Source of the DNA: Diadema setosum
Taxonomy: Eukaryota; Echinodermata; Echinoidea; Diadematoida; Diadematidae
Assembly: GCF_964275005.1 (NCBI RefSeq)
Contig: NC_092688.1
Location: 26,266,934 to 26,330,933 of the forward strand
Direction: 5' to 3'
Length of the DNA: 64,000 nt
Below, piece by piece: positions 46,301 to 58,300 of this stretch (position 1 is its first letter; every line of letters begins with the position of its first letter). A model generated the notes under the pieces. That model was not told where the DNA came from. It was given only the letters and a program-made list of their open reading frames with translations, and ran no database searches. Made by a program: the position numbers and the translations under genes.

Positions 46301-49300
46301 TAGTTAAATCCGCAAGATCTTTCCTTGATCTTCTGCCATTAATATGCCGTTACCATGGCAACGTACTTTCGGGTACTGTCGAAAAATGCGTCTTGCACAT
46401 CTACAACCAAAGGCACACATCTGTACCAAGTTTCATGGAAATTGGGCAAAAACTGAGGAAGTAGTTTGCAACACAAAATTTTCCAACATTTTGGCTCATA
46501 ATATGTGAGCTGTTACCATGGCAACATACTTTTTGTCACTGTCAAGAAATGTGTCATGCTGACCTATATCCTAAGACAAACATTCAATATGATTTCCATG
46601 AGAATTGGAACAACACTGATGAAGCAGTTTTGCCATGAAGCATTTTGCCCTATATTTTACCAATAACATGCCGTTACCATGGCAACGCACTTTTTGTCAC
46701 TGCGGAAATATGTGTCTTGCACATTAACATATTCAGATGAGCATCTGTACCTAATTTCATAAAAATTGATCAAAAACTGTGGGAGGTGTTCGCGACGCAA
46801 GATTTGTACCCATTTTTGCCCATAATATGCCGTTACCATGGCAACATACTTTTGGGTACTGTCAAAAAATACGTCTTGCACATCTACAACCCAAGGCACA
46901 CATCTGTGCCAAGTTTTATGGGAATTGGTTGAAAACTGAGGAAGTAGTTCGCGATGCAAGATTTGCAATGGACCGACCGCCCGACCGACCGCCCGACCGT
47001 CCGCTGATTCCTATATACCCCCTTCAAACTTCGTTTGGCAGGGGTATAAAAAAAGCTGGATTTGGAAGAATTGCTTGGATCACATGAGGCCCAAAACCAC
47101 TATTTCGGCGCAATTGGTCAAAAATCGTGTCGCTTATGTTCCTACTCACCTAGGAGAGACAAAAAGCTCTTTCAAAATGCCCCTGTGATTTTATGTGATG
47201 GCAAGGGACATATAAACAAAAACTGAAATCATTTCGAAGGCGAAATTATACCACTAAGCCATTGGTGGAGGGTTAAGTTCGGCCAACAGGCTTAAAAGTG
47301 CATGTCGCCAACGATGATTTTTAATGTTTTCTCAACTTTGTGGGAAAATATGAGCATAAAGAGGAAGCTTACTCACGGTTTCAGAAAAGTGGCTTAAGGT
47401 TCTATGAAAACCTAACACAACTTTTTAAACTAACCATTCTTTATCAACAAAATAACTGATGGAAATGTGTCGCCAGATCCGCTGAAACATACGTTACCAT
47501 CTTTGTACTGCCAACTTGGTTATGCTATTACAGTGAGTACTACACAATTGTATTGTTTTTCTGACCAAAAGGGGTGTAAGTTTATGTTAAAAGATATTTC
47601 ATCACTCAGCTTCAAAAGACATGCGACTGCTAATCTCGCAAATATAGATTTTAAAAAGGTAGATTTAAGAGAAGTAACATACGTTACCATCTTTGTAAAA
47701 AGTATGAAGGTGCATGGCTCTGAATGATTGTTCTAGAGTTGAGACTAATGGAGTAGATTGTCGTCATACCCATGGGTGGCAAAAGATTCATTATTATGTT
47801 GCTAACTTATACGATTTAATCCACAAGTGTAACATACGTGATGTAACTTACGTTACCACCAAATGACAGAAAGCTTAATTACACCATTAATTACCACCTA
47901 AATGTACATTTCTCAAATCTGTGCCGTCGATTTGAGGTCATGGAATAGCTCAGCAACTTCTTTCAATGGCATCTTGAGCATTGGCAGCGCGCAAAATACC
48001 TTTACATGATGTGTTGAAAAACTGAGTAGGTATTTGATTGTTGGAAATGTGTTGTTGTTTTTCATAGAATCATGCTTTACTTCTGTTTATTGTGTCTTTA
48101 TTAAGTCAGTAGATTCCACCGTAAAAATCCAGTTATTGCTTTGCTGTACAGGTTTATTCTTTTGAAATAAATCACTCAATTTATTACGTAACGTATGTTT
48201 CAAATTTTGGTAACGTAAGTTTCAAGATGTTGTCATGTTGATAACAGACAATCCACAGAAAAGCCCATTTAATTTGAGACAATTTAATTGTTGCAGTTAT
48301 GATGTTGATGAGTTTCTCCCTCAAAACATATCAAATTCATTTACAGCTGTATGTTCTTGTTTGTTAGGAGGATGCAGTAAAAGGGGACATAATCATAGTA
48401 TCTTTGAACAAAATCGTTTGGTGGGCGTTGATGTTCAACTTGGCTTTAATGATGTCATATTCCAGGTATAAACAATGAATTTAACATTGTTTGAAGAAAA
48501 TTCAATGAATAGCTAATAAACTTAGGGATTACGCAGATCTCTACTTCAGAACTATTGGATCAGGTCCCTGCATTAATATAGTAACGTAAGTTTCTAGTTT
48601 TGGTAACGTAAGTTTCATCAATTCATGTCATTGAAAAAGAATATTTTAGAGAATGTGCGTGGATGAAAATAACATTTAATTGTTCTAGAACTATAGTTGA
48701 AGGAATTCCATAGGGAAATAAGTCTTTTCAATTATATTTATCTTCGGTTATCATAAATCAATATGGTGACTTACTACTACCTGACTGTTTTTAACGGAGA
48801 AAATTAACTCAAATTTGTGTCGTTATATCGTTGATGATCTCAAAGTGAAGAAAAACACACTTTGAATGAAGAAAAGGTAACAAAAATACATGTGCATTAA
48901 AGAAATGTAATTTTAAGTATTACTGAGTATACCATCATAGATCAGGCCTACATGATAATAATAATGCTAATAATAATTATAGTGATGTATGTTTCAGTAA
49001 GATATATGTTTAAGACATCAACATTTTTTGTTCTTCCTTCTCGTTGAAGTTAATGCAGTTGCAATGGGGAAGAGCAGTGCTGAGATTAAAACCCATATAT
49101 AGGGAACGTATAAGCTGCAATCAGTTGGCGAAAAATCTCTAAGCAAAGATTCAAAAAAAAAAAAAAATGTACCCGTCGCGTAGTTGACAAAAAAAAGGAA
49201 GAAGCAAAGTCACGCATCGTTTTTGTTTTTTTTTTATTTACCCTACCAGGGTAACTATAGGGGAGGGGGTTCGAGGTCCCCCGCCCCTTTGCCAGCAGTC

Positions 49301-52300
49301 AAAATATAAACAAAAGGAAATAAAAAGAAAAAATGAATCGCAGAATCCTCCTCCCCAGTTTGAAATAAACAAATAAAAAAACGTGAAATTTGGCTTGCAC
49401 TGGCAGCATAGAATTAAGCTGAAGCCTTTCTTTATATTTCTTCAATTTTCTTTTCTTTCTTTTTTTTTCTTGCTTGTCAGTCGATGAAACCCGGTAAAAG
49501 AAATGAAACAAAAGAAAAAAAAAAATGGCACGGGAGCTTTTATTTTTCTCCCTGTCAGGTGATTAAAACTGGAAGTAGTCGACTTTTTCTAACTCTGACC
49601 CCATCCCCCACCCCATGAAAATCCTACTTACGGGCCTGCCTGTAATCATTATCAGTACCTTTGTTGTGCATGTATAGCAACTTGTCCTTTCACTTTTCTT
49701 TTGAAAGATTTAAAAACATTTTTCCATGCAGGAGACAATTTCCAGATATACGGCAAGAATTATTAATGCAAGACTTGTTATTCTTGTTATCGTTGTGGAT
49801 TATACTGTCTTATGCATACATAACAAGGACAATCGAGTACATCATTTCACTAATGACAATTTCATTCATCCTACCTAGTATTGTGCTAATGCAACTATGT
49901 AATTTGACGTTATTTCATCGACCTCATTTGCCATAGTCAACTTAGTAAAGTGGTCATTTATTTAATTAACAAAGAACATTTCTTGGTTCCTCCTGTCCAT
50001 ATCTCTTGTTTACCGAGTTCAGAAATTTCAAATACAAGCAATACGGCGTTATTGTTCATTATGAGCACTTTAATAGAGTAACCATCTCGTTTCTGCCGTT
50101 TATTGTTTCATACAAGTGTTAAAAATTTTGTGAATACTATTGTATTGCAACTGCTATTTTCAAACTGTTCCTGCATAGAATAACTGTTGCGACAGCAAAG
50201 TTATGGAGTCTGTAAAGTTATGGATTCGAAACATATCTTTCAACAGCATGAAGTGACAGCTGAAGATAACAAGTTACAAGACATCAATATGAAGATAACA
50301 CGTTACAAGACGTCAAGCATACGAAAACTTTCATTATGATAAAATTGAAGTGAACCTACGTTACCCACCACTCGTTTTATATTACACGTACATCATGACA
50401 ATATTTTCGTCCGTGAAGGCACGTGAAAGCATGTTCCCAACTCTTATCATGTCAATGCCATAAATTCATAAGTATGAAGCCAATTGTCTTCAAAATATCA
50501 GCAGTAACGGATTAATGTTCTACTCCAGAGTTTATACGCGGACATGTTATAAAGTCTTGCAGTTTTACAACTATTTCAATTGTAATTTTTTTAGAATTGT
50601 ATCACCATGATATTGCGACGTCTTGTTATAATATACGTTCACTTGGAGTTGACGAGAAATTAATGTAAGAATATATACCAAAACCAAAAAGAAAAAGTAC
50701 CAAAATCAGTTGCACATGTAGTAGTATTATCTTTGTAACTTACGTTACATTAACGTGAAACATACGTTACGTGGAATCTGACGAATATATTTTTGCGCAC
50801 ATAGATTCACATGTTTCATCGATGATACTCAAGAATTGGCTGGCAATTTGGGACTGATAAATGTTGAAAATATTTTCTGAAGAAAGTCTGACATCAAATT
50901 ATCGAGAAAACAAATGAACATTACATGAAATAAGATTTAACACAATAGGACATGCTGTGTTCAGTATAGCATACAGGTCATTTGCTATCCTTCCCATCTG
51001 CAGGCAGCATTTACAAACATGGCAGCCGATGGTATACTTCACATCTGACGCATACTTATCTCAATCATAGACTGTAGTCACCAATCTTAAAGCATTTGAA
51101 ATAGAATGACATTGGTAACGTATGTTACATGATGAAATCTACGCCCTATGAAAGAAATCATCACACCACAAAAATAAAGCAAGATTGTGTGTTCATATTT
51201 TTCAACTACAAACTTGAATATTTGTGTCATGGATTGGTATAAAAATGAAACCTATTCTAAAAACTTTAATTTTCGCGTTTTGCGATTGTCCAATTGTGCC
51301 GAAATAGTGGTTTTGGGCCATGAGTACATTAATAGGAAGTAAACTGAACCATTAACAAACGAGTGAACAATTTTTTAAAACAAAAAACATTCCTTGCAAC
51401 TGACTGGCAAATTGCCCTACATCGACATACAGCACTGGCTGTCGGGCAGACGCTCGGTGGTCCAGTGGACAAGACACCTGTCCGCTGATCAGGAGGTCGT
51501 AGGCTCAAATCCTGCTCGAGTATGTATGCCCATGATTCTTTTTTTTTTTTTTTTTTTTTTTTAATCATGGCTACCACCATAACACTGTCTGGTCAATTTA
51601 GTGCTCATTTTATGTTGATGTAAGGCAATTTGTTAATCAGTTGCAATACAAACAACTTGACACAAGAATTTCATTTTCATTACCTGGGTATTCACAGCCT
51701 CCCCCCTTGGCTCTGTTGGCAAATGCAGCGGCATAGGATCTCGCATCAACAATGAGAATCATCTTGGATTGGTCGTTGTAAGCAAACTCTGTTCTTGGTG
51801 TTTCTTCTGCATTATTAACAAAAAGACACAAACACACATGCAAAAATAAAACAACAACAAACACTCTTTTCATCATGGTATACAGGATGAGTACATGCAT
51901 CACATATCTTTTATTTTCTGCAGGAAAATGATAATGACAATTATGAACCACAACTATTTCCACTCCTCTATGAACATGAAGCAAGATAACAACAACTAAC
52001 CCTTTTCTGAATGACAATTTGACTTTCTGGGAGTGAGTAATAATTTGTCCCTCCTTTTTTTAAAACCGTTTCCCCCCCCCCCCATAATGCACATACACAT
52101 CTTATTTCAATCATCATTCTATGTTTGATTTTTAATATAAATTTTCAAACCAGTGTAATTCAAGCATATGAGAATCATGAATACTCACTGCAATTTTAAT
52201 GCAAATTTACAAAGTGTAAGAAATACCACGGATGACATTGTGCAATTGGCTATTCCCACTCATGCTTTTCTGCATAGTTTTCCATGTTTTCTCTTTGAAG

Positions 52301-55300
52301 CTAATTGTTGTACCAGTATTTTGAACACAATGCTCTTTTCATCCTACGTAGTCTCTGTGAAATACATTGTATGTCAATTATCATTCATGTTGTATGGTTC
52401 TCCTCAAGTTTTTCTTAACCTCTTCACATTACTTCAATGAGTAAAGTATCCTTATCCACCATGCTGGCACTGTGTATAAGTACCACCAACATGACATGAG
52501 GCGTTAGTCTCATGAACCCGTAGTTGTGCCTGGCTACAGACATCGTGATGGCGGTCCCACAAGGCAAATGATAAAATAATCATGTCATACTACGAGGCAC
52601 TGGTGGCAGTAGACAAATTAAATGCAGCCTGATGGCTCCTCCAAACACACAATGTGTAACTGTTTCCACGGTTACTGCTCATCACTATGTTAAACACCCA
52701 GGGAATAAACTGTCGGAAGCATGAATGCTTGAGCATGTCACAGGCACACATGAAACGTGCAAGCCAGTTAATTGCGAAGACTCCAAAGAAAGAAAGAAAA
52801 AGAAAAAAAAAGCGAAGACAGGTCTTCATGACTTCACTGTCCTTGAATGTCCCTTTTGAAAGTAATTAAGGAAAAAGAAGTGTTTTTTTTTTTTGTTACA
52901 CGAAGCCAAGCCAAGCCCACCCCCCCCCCCCCATCCCATGTCTGGAACAAACCCACAATAGGTGAAGACATGACAGTCTCAACAGTACGATGGAGAGTTT
53001 ACGGCACTTCTTTATACCACACGCACCTTCAGAGTCGCAGTTGGGGATGCCATTCTGGTCCGAACAAATGAACCCGTTGCTATGGCAACTCTCCTGCCTG
53101 CGAGGGTCGTCCATGTGGCAGGCATTGAGAATGGCTTCCATAATCTTCTCATCCTCCTCACTGCGCCAGCCGAGCCAGCCTACAGCGGGCTGACTGCAGC
53201 GAGCTATCACTGCCCCATTTCCTTTGTGTCTGCAGGCAAGACAAGCAAGCAAATAAATGAAAAAAAAAAAAAAATAGATAAATAACAACAAAGACAGTTT
53301 AACCATTAAAAGAAAAGAAGGAGCTGAAGAGATACATGGCATGGCTGCCAGTGAGGCAAAACCCCTCAGGGGGAGATGATATCCTCAGCAGATCTCATGC
53401 ATTCCCTAATCTCTGGGAATAATGTTTTTAAAAAAAGAAGAAAATGATGGAGAGTTTGGTGATACCAAGAACAAGATGGTAAAGAGTATTCTTTTCCTTC
53501 CTCTCCAAAGCACCATTTAAAATCATGATCAGTTACTATTAGATCATTATTTCTATTTTCATTTTTTTTAAATTTTCATTATTTCATTTATTTGATTTGA
53601 ATAGAATCAAGTCATCCTAATCATGATGATATTCATGACGCTAAAGATATTACTGATTTCACATGATCACTGATTTCATAATCATTTTCACAATTTTATC
53701 ATCATCACCAACCTGCTTCTATCATACTAAGTATACTAAAACCTAAACATCTTGACAAAAATTATTAACGCTTGTGAATATACATGGTTGAAATATTTTA
53801 TAAACATATTACAAAACACCATGGCATGACTGTCAATTCATAAGTGTAGTACATGCCAAAAATCAGACTGGTCTAAAAAAATCTCACAAAGTTTGTTTTA
53901 TGGCTATACACAGACAGTATCTGTTTCACATTCATATGACATAATGCAAGAAATGAAACATTTCGTAAGTATCTACATTGTAATACTGTCATTTTCTTGA
54001 CATTACACCATCCACTAATTATCTAAGCTTTACTTCCTGATGAGATTTCACAACTCTAATGTCTCGGGTATTTCGGGCATGATGATGTGACACAGAAAAC
54101 AGTTCAGATAATCCACACATTCTTCTTTCTTTATGGGTCATTCTACACAATATCAAAAGCAATAAAAGCAAGAATTAAGCAAAAACTTTCACATCGTCAA
54201 AAGAAATTTACAGGATACAATTCTCATGCCTAAGTTCACAAGAAATATCATCAGAACCAAAGTGGTCTAGTCGTGACATGTAATGCTGGAAATCAAGGGT
54301 GACACATTGTATTTTCCCACTGCTGGGAGCAAATGTACAATGACGGAGGGTCCTGAATGTGCTTTTAATTACCTAACAAATCACGCCTGGCATGGCTTAT
54401 GGCTTTCAAAAGAGATTAAAATAGAAGCAGAAATATCATCGAGATAATTCTCTTCTAAAGGACGCAACTGATCTGGTCTACACATCAATACACAAAGTGA
54501 CATAAAAATTTCTACCTGTCTACATAACAATATTTCACTGGCACATTACCAAGTTTGTCTTGGCCTGACGTCAGTAAATTATGAAGCCTATCCATATCCC
54601 TAATTGACTTTCACTTCCATTCACAAGTTATAGTTTTATTTGGGGTTTATTACCTTGTCAATAACATACCAGCACAGCTAATTATAGATGCAATAAACAG
54701 AGCCTCTTGTGTTAGAAATCATTTGTTCAGGTTTTGATTGCGTTGATTTGATAGCTAAACAATCATTTAACTTATTTAAGGGTCCACATTTGGCACGGCC
54801 TTGTATGTAGGCCATTCACCTTAAATGTTGTACACTGTTGACATTAAAAGCATGGCTCAAGCTGTCTGAAAAGGGGTTGGTGTTTCTTTGCACTTGAAAG
54901 GCTGTATGTATACATGTGTTTTTCATTTATTTACTTAAATTATCATTATTATCATTATTACTACTATTATTATTATCATTATTATTATTATTACTATTAT
55001 TATTATTATTATTATCATCATTATTATCATTATTTTTATTTTCATTATTATTATCATTGTTATCATCATTAATATTATCATTATTATTATTATCATTATT
55101 CCTGATTAATAGGTTAAATTGGGCTTTTGTAGCATCGAAAATAATCAATTAAAAATCCTTCACGAAGTACCATACGTGAAACAATTTTGTCTTTTCTCGA
55201 AACATAATGAATAGCGTATCACTTTCTTATATGGGTGCCTTGACCATTCTCACTTGATAGATGTGCATGGTAAAGACCACATATTGGGCCATTATTATCA

Positions 55301-58300
55301 TCATTATGGACCTATTCTGTTTTTCAAGCACTGTAACTTATGTCAGCTGTAACTGGGGATTTCCAAAATAGAAGAAAAGATGATGCAATGAGTCACATGC
55401 ACTTCTTTGTCAGTGCACAAATCAACTATTGCGCACACTGCAGCCCCCTCATGATGGCTGAAATAGACATTAAAATATATATTTTTTTAAACACGCATGC
55501 TACTAGTTTCTCTAATATTGCTATAAATAATACTGAGGATTTGACAAAACTACGCATGAAAATACCATAATTGCTATGTGCTTCAAAAATATGCAAATCT
55601 GTGAAAAACCGGATTTACAATACTAAACCTTTTTATCTCATTTTCAAATGTAAACTAATGTGTGAGAATATTCAACTGCATAAGCTATTTGCTGACATGG
55701 TGGTATTTGTTCATAGATACCTTGACATAACATTACTTTCAAAAGCAATACATTCCAAACTTTTGTATGCTAAGGGGTTTTTTTATCAGTCATGTAAATA
55801 TGAGGAAAGGTTTTTATAGCTATTATTTTTCAAGTTGAGCCATTGCAATGTTACATTATGCTTTTGAAATAAATTCAACATCGTCAGCACTCCAGCTTAC
55901 CTCCAAACGACAGAGGGAAATCTTTTGGACGTCCTAAAATTTGCAGATTTCTTCATCATCTCATCCTTGACATTACCTGGAATGACGTGCTGAGTAGGAT
56001 AGGTCGTACAGTATCTGAAAACAAGAGGAAACAGGAATGGAGTGAGAAAGAGATTTGCTGGGGTCATGTTACAGGAGGGTGAAAACGTTAAACGTTACAT
56101 CATGGACATTAGCCTTTCGTAAATCAACATCTGTTGAGATATCAGCTGGCACTGCTAGAGCGTTTACTATTTCCAAGGCCTGAAAGGAAATGATGACTCA
56201 TCGTTGGTGCAAGAAGGACACTAGAGTATCACGTATCGTCTTGTTCTTACTTGAAATCAGAGTTGTCGAATATCCTCCATGCTTTCTTCAGGTCGTAACC
56301 CTGCCTCTCTATCTCCGCAGCAAACGTCTGATAAGTCACCTTGCCTGGGTAGATAAAATAACAACAACAACAACTCAGGTCACATGAGCGCATGACAAAA
56401 GAGCTTCATAAATTACAAACAAATTTCTTTCGAACGAGTTGGTATGCACATTTCTCATGTACTACTGAAATTAGTTCGCCCTGTATTTCTTTTATCCACA
56501 ATGATGTACGATGTAAGAATGGTCAGCACTAATCTGTACAGCTGTTTCACACTCACACACACTAATACCCGTACAAACAGCCTGTCAGCCTGTGTGCAGA
56601 CTTATGAATTTACAAGTAATCTATTCTGCCTTGTTTTGTTACATAATTCAAAAAGTAAAAGACATATTAAGAGATGGGTCAATCTCCATGAGGCCTGGTA
56701 GAAAGGGGTGCATAGGATGCCAAAAATGGTAGAAAGGGGGCATAGGATGTCAGTTCTGGTAGAAAGGGGTGCATAGGATACCAGGCCTGGCAAAAGGGTG
56801 CATATAATTAACACTCCCTGGTAGAAAGTAGGGCATTAAGATACCAAGACCAGTAGAGTGGGGTGCATAGGATGCCAGGCCTGGCCAAAAGGGGTGCATA
56901 CGATGCCAGGCCAGGTAGAAAGGGTGCATATAGGATACCAGGCCAGAAAGAAAGAGGTGCATTCAGGAGGATTCAGAGACACTTTTCTGAAGGCAAAGAG
57001 GGTATCAAATTACACACTTACACGTATACCAATATCTGGTTCTGAAATTAAATGAAGATTCTAATTAGAAATACAGTACCCTTTAATCTTGCCATCTGAC
57101 CTACCACCATCATCATGTCATGCAGGTATTTGTGTTTCAATTTTTACCATTCTTTACCAGTGAACTTCCTAGCTAAGTTGCAGCTCTGGTGAAAAAGTTC
57201 AGGGACTTTCAACCTTTGATTGTCATGCATTTTGCCCAAAGTCTGAACTGTACATCTATACTTTACAGTGAGTGCTCACCTGAGTCAGGTACAAAAACAA
57301 ACAAAAATAAATCCAAAAGAAAGTTTTACTTAGATTATGTCAAAAGGACAGAGGGACTGACGGACAAACAGCCAAAAACATAACCCCCTAGCACCCTTTG
57401 GTGCAGAGACATAAAGATTATGTTTTTTTTTTTTTAATGTCAGCCTGCTAAAACAACACATCTTTACTGTTATCAAATCTGATGGCCTCAACTCCTTCTG
57501 TTTTGACTGTTGGCAGTAGGAGATGATCATGAAGGGTTAATTATACCACAGTTGTCACAGAAAACAGGTGACAAGGTCCCTGGACACTGGCATGACATCA
57601 TCACAGCACTCCCCACACTGCTGAGCACTGCTAATTACTATACTATGTGTGCCACTACAATGCACACACTGTACTGCCCTGTAACATTTCACACACGGAA
57701 TGCAGTGCAGCTGGGTTTCAATACCTTATCAAAATAAATGCAAGGCAATGCACTCTACTGAGGTGTCAATGATTGTTGAAGTTGAGACCGTTTTACCTAA
57801 TTTTGCTAAATTTTCTTCTCACTACATGAGCTGATATACAAAATACATAAACTGGACTAAACACACTGAAACTATATCAAAGTTCACATACATGTACATG
57901 GTTTTGACAAATTCAGTTGCATTAAAATTGCTTTAATTAAACAACCATGACGGAACTTTTGATATCATGCCAGAAGGGCAAAAATAAAAACATCATTTCT
58001 TGACAGATGATACGACGAAGTCTCTCCTTCATTCACACATAATCTACACATTGTACAATACACCTCAAATCTCAAGCAAATAGGAAAAAAAAAATCACAG
58101 CTTGTGCAGATAGAATGGCTGGGAATTTGTACGCTCAGCTGGGGACCTGTCCATGCATCTTTGTTGCACAGAACCTGCAGGCACGGACGAAGCGAGCCCA
58201 ACCCAAAGTGATGTCTACCCCGCAGCTGCGTCGCCACATTGTAATTTTGACCCCTGGAACCTGAGATGTGTAATTAAATATTCATATCTCTGTATAATCT

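Larger units (their letters stand above)
45337..51683. other. MTMR3/4 6.3-kb intron filled with mobile DNA
   Basis: Contains elements at 45586-45824, 46235-47050, 47088-51319 and 51394-51645. No exon is missing from the protein here, and no other gene was recognised. Confidence 0.85.

Noticed and set aside
46235..47050. CRISPR-like array
   Set aside because: Units are ~161 bp, imperfect and lie in a eukaryotic intron; no short direct repeats with unique spacers.
54916..55152. Leu-rich and Asn-rich frames
   Set aside because: Produced by the ATT/ATC microsatellite.
55976..55977. A GTAATG that looks like a splice donor after HVIP in the MTMR exon
   Set aside because: Reading through keeps a 30-residue ungapped match to vertebrate MTMR3/4 and ends at a good GTAAGC donor with the right phase; splitting there would lose the conserved segment.
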